A DNA stretch of 64,000 nucleotides. Origin: an uncultured Lachnospiraceae bacterium (GTDB lineage: Bacteria > Bacillota > Clostridia > Lachnospirales > Lachnospiraceae). Location: the NCBI GenBank assembly GCA_947631665.1, contig CANRMF010000004.1, positions 1-64,000 on the forward strand, written 5' to 3'. Of the stretch, positions 8,615 through 16,865 are shown one piece after another. A model generated the notes under the pieces. It was not told the DNA's origin. It made no database searches and worked only from the letters and a program-made list of their open reading frames with translations. Each line of letters starts with the position of its first letter. Position 1 is the first letter of the stretch. The position numbers and the translations under genes were made by a program.

Positions 8615-9628
8615 TTAAAATTGGTTTGTCGCAGCGACAAATTCTTCCAACTTCTGCGCCGCTTTTCCACTGTCAATCATCTCTGCCGCAATCTTTATCG
8701 CCTCGCCGTAAGAAATTCCCTCACGATATACATAAATACATGCTCCGGCGTTTAACAGGACTGCGTTTCGTTTTGCACCGGTAATTTTTCCGCTCAGAAT
8801 ATCTCTCGTAATCTGTGCATTTTCTGCGCCGTCGCCGCCTTCGAGCTCGCTCTTTTTACAAAGCGGTATTCCATATGCCTCCGGATTTAATTCATAAGTG
8901 GTAGTCGTACCGTTTCTGATTTCGCAGACTGTCGTCTTGGCGCTTGCAGAAATTTCGTCCATCGTATCCTGACCGAATACGACCATTCCTTTTTTAACGC
9001 CGAGTTTAATGAGCACCTGCGCAATCGGCTCGACCAGCGCCTCGTCGTATACGCCGATAATATCCATGCTTGCTCCGGCCGGATTTGTCAGCGGCCCAAG
9101 AATATTAAAAATCGTTCTGATGCCAAGCGCCGCTCTCACCGGCCCCACAAACCTCATTGCAGTATGATATTTCTGCGCGAATAAAAACGTCATACCGGTT
9201 TCTTCCAAAACCTGTTTTGCCTGCTCCGGCTCGATGGTGATGTTGGCTCCGAACGCCTCTAACACATCTGCCGCGCCGGATTTGCTGGAAACGCCGCGGT
9301 TTCCATGCTTGGCAATTTTGCACCCTGCCGCCGCCGCTACAATGGCCGACGTCGTGGAAATATTAAATGTGTTTGCTTTATCGCCGCCGGTTCCCACAAT
9401 TTCCAGTAAATCCATCGAATGTTCAAGTCTTGTTCCGTTATCTCTCATGCCCTGCGCGGAACCGGTAATTTCATCAATCGTTTCCCCTTTCATGCGCAGA
9501 GCAACCAGATAAGCGCTGATGAGCGCTTCCGGCGTGTTTCCGCTCATAATTTCGTTCATACATTCCTTTGCTTCCCCATAAGTTAAATCCTGATTTTCCA
9601 CTAATTTGCCAATCGCTTCTTTAATCAT
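8615..9628 (-). CDS. trpD: anthranilate phosphoribosyltransferase
   Basis: Transfers phosphoribose from PRPP to anthranilate. The ATG at 9628 (MIKEAIGKLVENQ) has GGAGG 8 nt upstream and is preferred to the ORF-track start at 9643; 337 residues. The PRPP loop GTGGDKANTFNIST and the anthranilate-site segment KHGNRGVSSKSGAADVLEA are intact. It is separated from trpG by about 145 nt that are mostly a 26-bp tandem repeat, unlike the tight spacing elsewhere in the operon. Confidence 0.96.
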   Translation of the reverse strand: MIKEAIGKLVENQDLTYGEAKECMNEIMSGNTPEALISAYLVALRMKGETIDEITGSAQGMRDNGTRLEHSMDLLEIVGTGGDKANTFNISTTSAIVAAAAGCKIAKHGNRGVSSKSGAADVLEAFGANITIEPEQAKQVLEETGMTFLFAQKYHTAMRFVGPVRAALGIRTIFNILGPLTNPAGASMDIIGVYDEALVEPIAQVLIKLGVKKGMVVFGQDTMDEISASAKTTVCEIRNGTTTTYELNPEAYGIPLCKKSELEGGDGAENAQITRDILSGKITGAKRNAVLLNAGACIYVYREGISYGEAIKIAAEMIDSGKAAQKLEEFVAATNQF

Positions 9629-9670
9629 CTTTCTTTCCTCCATTTCATTTCATTTTGATATTTTCATGTA

Positions 9671-9773
9671 TCAGACCGATTGAAATTACTTTCACATCAG
9701 CCGATTAAAATTGCTTTCACGTCAGACTGCTTAAAATTGCTTTCACATCAGACTGCTTGAATTTGCTTTCGCG
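9671..9773. repeat. 26-bp tandem repeat between trpG and trpD (four units)
   Basis: Four tandem copies of a 25-26-nt unit (9671-9696, 9697-9721, 9722-9747, 9748-9773), plus the start of a fifth that overlaps the trpG stop. All carry the pattern TCAG(A)C, then an AAATT-like core, then CTTTC(A/G)C. No promoter, terminator or open frame inside was convincing. Confidence 0.85.
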
Positions 9774-10346
9774 TCAGACCGATAAAAAGTTTTTCATCAT
9801 TGTTTTTCCTTCCGGCGTCAGTACGGATTCCGGGTGAAACTGCAGCCCGTAAATCTTGTAATCCCGGTGCTGTACCGCCATCACTTCATTGTCCGACATA
9901 TCCACTGCGGTCACTTCGAGTTCCTCCGGAATGGTATCTGCTTTTGCGGAAAGGGAGTGATAGCGCGCTCCCTGAAATGTTTTCCCAAGACCGGCAAACA
10001 CCGGCGAATCTTTGAGAACTGTCATCTCGCTTTTCTTTCCATGCATCAGTTGTTTTGCATAAGTAACGGTCGCGCCGAACACTTCACAGATGCTCTGATG
10101 TCCCAGACAGACGCCCAATATCGGATATTCTCCTTTGAGTTTTTCTACGACTTCTTCACAAATCCCCGCATCTTTCGGTTTGCCCGGCCCCGGCGACAAA
10201 ATGATGTGGCTCGGATTACATGCTCTGATTTCGTCGATGGTAATTTCGTCATTGCGGACGACTTTGATATCCCCATGACTGATTTCTCCCACCAACTGCA
10301 CCAGATTGTAAGAAAAACTGTCATAATTGTCGATTAAAAGTACCAT
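9774..10346 (-). CDS. trpG: anthranilate synthase glutamine amidotransferase subunit
   Basis: Class I glutaminase that feeds ammonia to TrpE. 190 residues, starting MVLLIDNYDSFSYNLVQ. The nucleophile Cys80 is in LGVCLGHQS, and the His-Glu pair is in LQFHPESVLTPEG. Its start codon shares a base with the trpE stop (TAATG), so the two subunits are probably translated in step. Such proteins can also serve p-aminobenzoate synthesis (PabA), but the trp operon position favours TrpG. Confidence 0.95.
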   Translation of the reverse strand: MVLLIDNYDSFSYNLVQLVGEISHGDIKVVRNDEITIDEIRACNPSHIILSPGPGKPKDAGICEEVVEKLKGEYPILGVCLGHQSICEVFGATVTYAKQLMHGKKSEMTVLKDSPVFAGLGKTFQGARYHSLSAKADTIPEELEVTAVDMSDNEVMAVQHRDYKIYGLQFHPESVLTPEGKTMMKNFLSV

Positions 10347-11803
10347 TACAGTTTCACCTCGCTTCCTCTCACCACTGCGTCGATTACCGCGCCCGCTTTA
10401 TGCGCACATTCCATATACTCATTTTCCGGAATGCTGTCGGCGACAATGCCCGCGCCTGCCTGCACGCAGACGGTATCGTCTTTTTTGACTGCGGTGCGGA
10501 TTGCGATACAGACATCAAGATTTCCGGATAAATCAATATAACCGATTGCCCCGCCGTAAACGCCTCTCGGCTCTACCTCCAGTTCGTTGATAATCTCACA
10601 CGCGCGGAATTTCGGCGCGCCGGAAAGGGTTCCTGCCGGAAGCAGTGCGGAAACGGCGTCACATGCGTCGTACTGCTTTGCAAGCGTTCCGCAGACCGTC
10701 GACGCAATATGCATCACTTTGGAAAAACGGTGGATTTTCATGTAATCCTCAACCACAACGCTGCCGTACTCCGCAATTCTTCCAATATCGTTACGAGCCA
10801 AATCGACCAGCATATTGTGTTCGGCAAGTTCTTTCTCGTCCCGCATAAGATTTTCTTCCAGCGCAAGGTCTTCTTCATCAGTCTTTCCACGCGGTCTGGT
10901 TCCCGCCACCGGAAAGGTCGTCAGTTTTCCGTCAACCAGTTTTACCATAGTTTCCGGAGAGGCGCCCGCAATCTGAAGATTTTCCGCCTGAATAAAATAC
11001 ATATACGGCGACGGATTGGTCGTGCGGAGTACCCGATACGGATTGAGCAGCGAACCATGATATTTTGCTTCAAACTTTCTGGACACCACGCCCTGAAAAA
11101 TATCGCCCTCTCGAATATAATGTTTTGTCTTTTCTACCATTTCGCAATATTCTTCTTTGGTCATATTGCTGTGAAACTCTACCGCTTCATCAACGGCGTT
11201 CTTCGGCAGCGGCGTCTGGTCATAAATGAGCGCCGTCATTTTTTCGATTTCCAACAGCGCCGCATTGTATCCCTGAAGTCCGTCTTTTGCTTTCATATTG
11301 GCAATCAGAATAATTTTCTGGCGGAAATGGTCAAACGCAATCACTTTGTCAAAAAGCATCAAATGATAATCATCGACGTCGCTGCTTTCCAGCTTCAGCT
11401 TCGGTTCTGCATAACCGATCATGTTGTATCCGAAGTAACCGACAAAGCCTCCGGTAAATGTCGGAAGACCGTCTATTTTCGGAGATTTATATTTCTCAAG
11501 CAGATTTCTGAGAGCGTCCATCGGATTTCTTTTTTCCGTCGTCTCAATTTCTCCGCTTTTCTGCATTACCTTTCCGTCCTTGCAGGTAATATGAAGCACC
11601 GGCTCGTATCCCAGAAAAGAATACCGCGCCCATTTTTCTCCTCCCTCCACACTTTCCAGCAGGAAAAAGTTTTTGTCAAATGCTTCGAGCTTTCTTAAAA
11701 GGGTAATCGGCGTAATGACGTCGGCGTAAATTTCCTTTGCAATCGGAATCAGGCTGTAATCCGAAAGATACTGCTCAAGTTCTTCAAAGGGTTTCGTGTT
11801 CAT
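10346..11803 (-). CDS. trpE: anthranilate synthase component I
   Basis: Converts chorismate to anthranilate with TrpG. 485 residues from MNTKPFEELEQYL, set by AGGAGG about 8 nt upstream; the ORF track's 21 extra residues overlap the T-box terminator. The N-terminal feedback motif FLLESVEGGEKWARYSFLG (LLES) indicates tryptophan inhibition. The C-terminal chorismate-binding domain shows SPETMVKL, GTRPRG and LPAGTLSGAPK. First gene of the operon, behind a Trp T-box. Confidence 0.97.
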   Translation of the reverse strand: MNTKPFEELEQYLSDYSLIPIAKEIYADVITPITLLRKLEAFDKNFFLLESVEGGEKWARYSFLGYEPVLHITCKDGKVMQKSGEIETTEKRNPMDALRNLLEKYKSPKIDGLPTFTGGFVGYFGYNMIGYAEPKLKLESSDVDDYHLMLFDKVIAFDHFRQKIILIANMKAKDGLQGYNAALLEIEKMTALIYDQTPLPKNAVDEAVEFHSNMTKEEYCEMVEKTKHYIREGDIFQGVVSRKFEAKYHGSLLNPYRVLRTTNPSPYMYFIQAENLQIAGASPETMVKLVDGKLTTFPVAGTRPRGKTDEEDLALEENLMRDEKELAEHNMLVDLARNDIGRIAEYGSVVVEDYMKIHRFSKVMHIASTVCGTLAKQYDACDAVSALLPAGTLSGAPKFRACEIINELEVEPRGVYGGAIGYIDLSGNLDVCIAIRTAVKKDDTVCVQAGAGIVADSIPENEYMECAHKAGAVIDAVVRGSEVKL

Positions 11804-11820
11804 CGTTTCTATCCTCCTGT

Positions 11821-12098
11821 TATATAAAAAAGAAAAAGCCCCTGTCCCCTGAAAATCAAGGGACAAGAGCTGTCATATACTCCTGCGGTGCCACCCAATT
11901 TAATGCATCACACATTCACTCATCGCATACCATCATATGCTTCCCTCTTTAACGGTAGGGCTCCGTCAGCGTCTACTCTCATCTGCATGATTTCAAGCTG
12001 CCCTCTCAGGGCCATTCACAACCGGCTATCTGTTATCTCTCACCAACCGATAACTCTCTGTATCGAATCGTCCGGAAGCTACTCCTCCTAATCAACGG
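11821..12098 (-). promoter_or_regulatory. T-box leader of the trp operon (Trp specifier)
   Basis: The T-box sequence GGGTGGCACCGCAG is at 11897-11883 (minus strand), followed by a terminator at 11870-11838 with a long T run. Stem I lies at roughly 12000-12095; its GTTGGTGAGAG stretch resembles the distal-loop consensus. The likely specifier codon is TGG (12014-12012, in GAATGGCCC). Uncharged tRNA-Trp would stabilise the antiterminator and let trpEGDCBA be transcribed. Confidence 0.93.
11838..11870 (-). terminator. regulated terminator of the trp T-box
   Basis: On the minus strand GCTCTTGTCCCTTGA pairs with TCAGGGGACAGGGGC (15 bp with G-U pairs, 3-nt loop), followed by TTTTTCTTTTTT. The 5' arm competes with the T-box antiterminator. 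Confidence 0.9.
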
Positions 12099-12118
12099 TT
12101 TTTCTAAAACTAAATATT

Positions 12119-12147
12119 ATTTTATAATGGAAACACTATTCTGTCAA
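12119..12147 (-). promoter_or_regulatory. strong sigma-A promoter for the trp operon
   Basis: TTGACA (12147-12142), 17-nt spacer, TAAAAT (12124-12119). It lies just upstream of the T-box leader. Confidence 0.85.
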
Positions 12148-12198
12148 ATCTTTTTTTATTCTTCCCGCTTTCTTTCGTATGTCAATCTTATAATTCAT

Positions 12199-13377
12199 TT
12201 ATTCTTTCTCAGTGTCATCAACAATATAGACAATAACGCCAATCTCTTTTCCAGCAATCTCATGAATATATTGGTACATTCCGGAAGGTCTTTCTCCAAA
12301 ACATTCCTTCACCGGTACTGTAATGGTAAAACTGCCACTTCCCGTTAAGGTATGAGTCTCACCCTGCATTTCTCCTTCATTCGGCCATGGGAGAATGTCA
12401 TGCACTGTATCCCCATACTGAACCAAACAGTATGGCCGGGTATTGTATTCATACGCTTTTTCACTCTCTGTCACAACCGTATAGGTAATTTCCAGATTAT
12501 CCGTATTTTTTATTTTAGGATTTTTCACCTTTGCGGTAATATAATATTCTGGATATGTGACATCAAATTCCACTGAGATATCTTTTCCTTCATATGGATT
12601 TACTCCCTTATAACTCCAATGGCTTTCAAACCTTACCGTATATCTGTAATGGCCCGGTCTGTAATCTTTATATGTTTTTGAGAAATCATATCTGTTATAA
12701 GTAATCGGAGTGTTCCAAGATAATGTCTCTAATCCAAAATCCACCAAGCCGCCTCTTTCTAGAATAAGATAATCTTCCCTATACTCTAACTGTTTCCATT
12801 GTCCTTCTTCATAAATTTCCAGCTTGTATTCGCCGACGTCTCTCATCAATACCACATCTGTCGGCCCGTCAAAGTAATATTTCAACTGCAGTGTATCGTC
12901 CGTTGTCAGGCCATCATTTAACACCTGTGCCACAAGATGAACCTCCGGCTCCTTTGTTTCCTGTATTTGGCCGGTTGCTCCGTCCGGCTTTGCTGTCGGG
13001 GTTTCCTGCGCAGGAGATTGCGGTTTTTGAACTTTTTTCTGCTGTACCGTCACCTTAATCTTATAAGTTTTTTTCCCATGCTTTGCCTGAACAACAGCCT
13101 TTCCGGCCTTTTTCCCCTGCAGTTTTATGATATTTTTGTACTTGCCGGATTTTTTGACCACCCTGATATTTTTCTTTCCGCTCAGAATTTTCCACTGTAC
13201 TTTTCGGGAAGCATTTTTCAGTTTAACGGTTTTCCTGCTTCCTACCGTCACCACGACCTTTTTCTTATCCAGCGCAACTCTCTTTGTTTTTGCCTGCACG
13301 CTAAAAGGAGCATTGATAAAAATACCGCTCAATATCAATGCGATCATCAGAACATAAACTGACATTTTCTTAATCAT
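12199..13377 (-). CDS. secreted protein with Big_2-type and Big_14-like Ig domains
   Basis: 392 residues from the ATG at 13377 (MIKKMSVYVLMIALI), with GGGGTGAT as ribosome site; the track's GTG start at 13386 is less likely. A signal peptide ends near SVQA-KTKR. Residues about 35-115 are a Lys-rich Big_2-type domain, followed by a Pro/Thr/Gln linker. The remainder resembles the bacterial Ig-like Big_14 family, with GEYKLEIYEEGQWKQL and PGHYRYTVRF, probably as two related segments. It starts 5 nt after the EF-G paralogue ends, so it is probably cotranscribed. Function unknown; it is likely an exported envelope protein. Confidence 0.8.
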   Translation of the reverse strand: MIKKMSVYVLMIALILSGIFINAPFSVQAKTKRVALDKKKVVVTVGSRKTVKLKNASRKVQWKILSGKKNIRVVKKSGKYKNIIKLQGKKAGKAVVQAKHGKKTYKIKVTVQQKKVQKPQSPAQETPTAKPDGATGQIQETKEPEVHLVAQVLNDGLTTDDTLQLKYYFDGPTDVVLMRDVGEYKLEIYEEGQWKQLEYREDYLILERGGLVDFGLETLSWNTPITYNRYDFSKTYKDYRPGHYRYTVRFESHWSYKGVNPYEGKDISVEFDVTYPEYYITAKVKNPKIKNTDNLEITYTVVTESEKAYEYNTRPYCLVQYGDTVHDILPWPNEGEMQGETHTLTGSGSFTITVPVKECFGERPSGMYQYIHEIAGKEIGVIVYIVDDTEKE

Positions 13378-13382
13378 AGATA

Positions 13383-15461
13383 TCACCCCTTATTTTCAGC
13401 AACCTGCTTTGCCTGAACATCGCCCGGCGCCTGCTCATACTTGGATACAACGTATTCAAAGTCTCCGCTGCCGCCCGTAATGGAACGGAGCGATGTAGAG
13501 TATCCGTATAACTCAAGCATCGGCACTTCCGCCTCAATCATCTGCTTTCCGCCGTCTACGGAGGTCATGTTCATCACACGTCCTCGCCGCTTGTTTAAAT
13601 CTCCCATAATATCTCCGGAAAATCTGTCCGGAGCGGTAACGGTCAATGCGGCAATCGGCTCTAACAGAACAGGCCCCGCTTCCATAAAGCCTTTCTTAAA
13701 CGCCATAGACGCGGCGGTCTTGAATGCCATTTCCGAAGAATCCACAGGGTGGTATGAACCGTCAATCAACGTCGCCTTAACGCCGACAACCGGATAGCCT
13801 GCCAGCGGGCCTGCTTTCACACATTCCTGAAGTCCCTTCTCGACAGCCGGAAAATAATTTTTCGGCACTGCTCCGCCGACAATCTTTTCCTCAAAAACAT
13901 AGGCTTCTGAAAGGTCGCCGGACGGCTCAAATTCCATGATAACATCTCCGTACTGTCCATGACCGCCGGACTGCTTTTTATATTTTCCCTGAACCTGTGC
14001 TTTCTTTCGGATTGTCTCGCGGAATGCAATTCTCGGCCTGCACAGTTCGATTTCCACTTTATATTTATCTTTGAGTTTTGAAGCTACAACCTCTAACTGC
14101 TGCTCGCCAATCCCATATAAAAGCGTCTGCTTGTTTTCATCATCAACAATAAATTTCAGCGTCAAATCTTCTATGGCAAGTTTTGTTAAAGCCTGCGCCA
14201 CCTTATCCTCGTCTCCCTTATTGACCGCCCGGTACGCCATATATGTATAAGGCTTTGACATCGTCGTCGGGTGATACTCAATCGGCCACGCGCGGGTGGC
14301 AAGCGTATCTCCGGTACGGGTACTGTCCATCTTTCCGATTGCGCCGATATCGCCGGAATGAAGCTCCGGCACTTCAATCACATTTTTTCCTCTCATGACA
14401 TAGAGCTTACTCAGTTTTTCCTCTACGTCTTTCGTTGCGTTATATACGGTATCTCCTGCTTTCAGAATTCCGGTACGGACTTTCACAAGAGAATATTTTC
14501 CAACAAACGGATCCATAATGGTCTTAAACACATAGGCTGAAACCGGCTTCGTGGAATCGAAATCTGCCACAACCTCCTCGCCGGTATCAATATTTGTCGC
14601 CTTTTTTAATACTTCTGCATTGTCTGCTGACGGGAAGTATTTTTCACAGGTCTGCAGAAAACTGTTGACGCCCTGACAGGTAATTCCGGAACCGATCTGC
14701 ACCGGAACAATATCGCAACTGATAACATTCTGCCTGAGCGCTTTGGAAATTTCCTCAGTGGTAAACTCCTCACCCATAAAATACTTATCCATCAATTCCT
14801 CGTCAGATTCCGCAACTGCTTCCATCAGATGCTCCCTGCAAGGCTCTAAATCCGGCATAACTGCTTCCGGAATCTCTCTCTCTGTATAATTTCCCAAATC
14901 ATCAACAAACTGCCGTCCACCCATTTTTACGACATTGACATATCCTGTCAGTTTTTCATTTTCAATAATCGGCAGATGGAATGGCGCAACCTTCTTTCCG
15001 AAATTTTCTTTGAGCTGCTCTACGGTCTGCATATAATTTGCATTCGGATCGTCCATATTGGTAATGAAGAAAATTCTTGGAATCTGTCTGCGCTCACAGA
15101 TTTCCCACGCCTTAATCGTTCCGACCTCGACGCCGGCTTTTCCATTGACTACAATAACCGCCGCATCTGCCACGCTCATGGCGTCCTCCATCTGTCCGAC
15201 AAAATCAAAATATCCCGGCGCGTCTAAAATATTGATTTTTAATCCGTTCCATTCTACCGGAATGACTGACGCACTGATGGAAAATTTACGGTTGATTTCC
15301 TCCCTGTCATAATCGCTGATTGTATTTCCGTCCGCGATTTTTCCCATACGGTTAATCGTTTTTGTGGCAAAGGCAACTGCTTCGGCTAAAGTAGTCTTGC
15401 CCGCCCCTCCATGACCTAAAAATACAACATTTCTGATACTCTCTGTTTTATAAACATTCAT
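13383..15461 (-). CDS. EF-G-like GTPase (FusA2/EF-G-2 type paralogue)
   Basis: Five-domain translational GTPase, 692 residues, starting MNVYKTESIRNVVFLGHGGAGKTTL (P-loop at 17-26). It differs from canonical EF-G at key places: the G3 motif is DAPGYFDF (residues 80-87), with Tyr where EF-G has the catalytic His, and G4 is TNMDD (134-138) instead of NKMD. Domain IV and C-terminal EF-G motifs such as GSYHPVDSSEMAFK are present. These changes fit the EF-G-2 subfamily, not the housekeeping factor. AGGAGG lies 8 nt upstream. No str-operon genes are adjacent, consistent with a paralogue. Confidence 0.88.
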   Translation of the reverse strand: MNVYKTESIRNVVFLGHGGAGKTTLAEAVAFATKTINRMGKIADGNTISDYDREEINRKFSISASVIPVEWNGLKINILDAPGYFDFVGQMEDAMSVADAAVIVVNGKAGVEVGTIKAWEICERRQIPRIFFITNMDDPNANYMQTVEQLKENFGKKVAPFHLPIIENEKLTGYVNVVKMGGRQFVDDLGNYTEREIPEAVMPDLEPCREHLMEAVAESDEELMDKYFMGEEFTTEEISKALRQNVISCDIVPVQIGSGITCQGVNSFLQTCEKYFPSADNAEVLKKATNIDTGEEVVADFDSTKPVSAYVFKTIMDPFVGKYSLVKVRTGILKAGDTVYNATKDVEEKLSKLYVMRGKNVIEVPELHSGDIGAIGKMDSTRTGDTLATRAWPIEYHPTTMSKPYTYMAYRAVNKGDEDKVAQALTKLAIEDLTLKFIVDDENKQTLLYGIGEQQLEVVASKLKDKYKVEIELCRPRIAFRETIRKKAQVQGKYKKQSGGHGQYGDVIMEFEPSGDLSEAYVFEEKIVGGAVPKNYFPAVEKGLQECVKAGPLAGYPVVGVKATLIDGSYHPVDSSEMAFKTAASMAFKKGFMEAGPVLLEPIAALTVTAPDRFSGDIMGDLNKRRGRVMNMTSVDGGKQMIEAEVPMLELYGYSTSLRSITGGSGDFEYVVSKYEQAPGDVQAKQVAENKG

Positions 15462-15527
15462 ATCTGTTACCTCCTGTTTTATTTATTTTTTGAGCGTTCC
15501 GCTCTCACGTCCATTCATTTTATGTAT

Positions 15528-15556
15528 ATTTTACCTTATATATCAGTTCATTACAA
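15528..15556 (-). promoter_or_regulatory. promoter for the EF-G paralogue
   Basis: TTGTAA (15556-15551), 17-nt spacer, TAAAAT (15533-15528), in the divergent region shared with the deacetylase gene. The inverted repeat GTTAAA-AC-TTTAAC lies close by at about 15562-15575. Confidence 0.65.
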
Positions 15557-15607
15557 TAATGGTTAAAACTTTAACAATTTTATCTTTTCTTCGACGAAAA
15601 AAAGCAT

Positions 15608-15613
15608 TATAAT
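15608..15613 (+). promoter_or_regulatory. candidate -10 box for the deacetylase gene
   Basis: TATAAT about 33 nt before the start codon. No good -35 was found at 16-18 nt, so a promoter here is only moderately supported. Confidence 0.4.
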
Positions 15614-15646
15614 ATATTTAACATACGAAAAAAAGGAGTTTTATCA

Positions 15647-16738
15647 ATGCGTTCAGTCAATAAATTATATTACATTTCTGCGGCTTTCATTATCAGTTGC
15701 GGAGCAGTTCTTTTATTTTTAATTCCGCTTTTAAAAGTACATGGAAATACGACCTCATCTTCCGCTGCGGCAGCGCAGACGGAAACCACGGCAAAACCGT
15801 CCGCCACCACTGCGCCGGCGGCGACAAAAGCGCCAAAAGAAACTACCGCCCCGCCAAAGAAACCGGCAATGAAGAAGGTCAACAAAATTAAGTCAATCCG
15901 GCTGAGCGAAGAAAATATCCGCTTAAATCCAAAAGATCACCGCTATCTGAAGGCAAGGATTACTTATAAAAGCAGGAAACGCAAAACCAATGAAAAATTT
16001 GTCTGGAAAAGCCAAAATAAAAAGATTGCAACCGTATCCCAGAAAGGGGTTGTGACGGGCAGGAAAAAAGGCAGTACATACATTGTCGTCCAATCAAAAC
16101 TTACGGGCGTAACCGCAAAATGCAAAGTAACCGTAGGAAAAACAAAATATATTGCCATTACCTTTGACGACGGCCCCGGCATTTACACAAACAAACTGTT
16201 GGACGCATTGAAAAAATATGACAGTAAAGCGACATTTCTGCTGGTAGGCGCGAATGTCAATTCTTACAAAAAACAGGTACAGCGGGAATATGACCTGTTT
16301 ATGCAGATTGGAAACCATTCATGGAGCCATGCAAATCTCAAGGCAATTTCCAAAGAGCAGGTAAAAAGCCAGATTAACCGCGCAAAAGAAGCAATCCAGA
16401 ATGTCACCGGCGAAAAGCCTTCGATTTTCAGACCGCCTTATGGAAATTATAACAAAACGGTATCCTCCATCGTAGATGTCCCGATGATTTATTGGAGTGT
16501 CGATACGCTGGACTGGAAATACAGGAACACCAACTATGTCAGTTCGACTATTCTGAAATATTCCGGCGAAGGCGCAGTTGTTCTGCTGCATGATATCCAC
16601 AAAACCTCTGTGGACGGATTTATCAAAGCCCTGCCGAAGCTGGTCAAAAAACATTACGAACTGGTGACGGTCAGCGAATTGTTTAAAATTCATGGAACGA
16701 CAATGAAAAAAGGCGTCATGTATTTCAGCGCAAAATAA
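15647..16738 (+). CDS. membrane-anchored polysaccharide deacetylase with Big_2 domain
   Basis: Probable peptidoglycan or wall-polysaccharide N-deacetylase outside the membrane. 363 residues: transmembrane helix at about 8-30, Ala/Thr/Pro/Lys-rich linker at 35-75, Lys-rich Big_2 domain at about 80-163, NodB/CE4 domain at about 165-350. The five NodB motifs are visible: TFDDGP (172-177), HSWSH (metal His 224 and 228), RPPYG (262-266), DTLDW and LLHDIH. AGGAG precedes the ATG. The catalytic set looks intact, so activity is likely; PgdA-type action on GlcNAc is inferred, and the natural substrate could instead be another glycan. It diverges from the EF-G paralogue. Confidence 0.88.
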   Translation: MRSVNKLYYISAAFIISCGAVLLFLIPLLKVHGNTTSSSAAAAQTETTAKPSATTAPAATKAPKETTAPPKKPAMKKVNKIKSIRLSEENIRLNPKDHRYLKARITYKSRKRKTNEKFVWKSQNKKIATVSQKGVVTGRKKGSTYIVVQSKLTGVTAKCKVTVGKTKYIAITFDDGPGIYTNKLLDALKKYDSKATFLLVGANVNSYKKQVQREYDLFMQIGNHSWSHANLKAISKEQVKSQINRAKEAIQNVTGEKPSIFRPPYGNYNKTVSSIVDVPMIYWSVDTLDWKYRNTNYVSSTILKYSGEGAVVLLHDIHKTSVDGFIKALPKLVKKHYELVTVSELFKIHGTTMKKGVMYFSAK

Positions 16739-16777
16739 TTCTTTGGCACCTGAAATGAACAGGCGAAAGATTTCCTA

Positions 16778-16806
16778 TTGAAATAAATGAAATCCTGTTA
16801 TAAAAT
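16778..16806 (+). promoter_or_regulatory. sigma-A promoter for tyrA
   Basis: TTGAAA (16778-16783), 17-nt spacer, TAAAAT (16801-16806). A cluster of palindromes follows between this and the start codon. Confidence 0.75.
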
Positions 16807-16822
16807 AGATAGGAAGTTATTT

Positions 16823-16847
16823 CGCTTTAAAGCGTTAAAGTTTAAAC
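16823..16847 (+). repeat. palindromes in the tyrA leader
   Basis: CGCTTTAAAGCG (16823-16834) is a perfect 12-bp palindrome and GTTTAAAC (16840-16847) a perfect 8-bp one. They lie about 10-40 nt after the predicted transcription start, where a repressor operator could sit. No regulator is known for them from the sequence. Confidence 0.6.
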
Positions 16848-16865
16848 TATGAAAGTGTGATGATT

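Noticed and set aside
10709-11698. 329-residue plus-strand ORF opposite trpE
   Set aside because: Shadow frame of trpE; its Phe/His/Arg-rich composition is typical of antisense frames.
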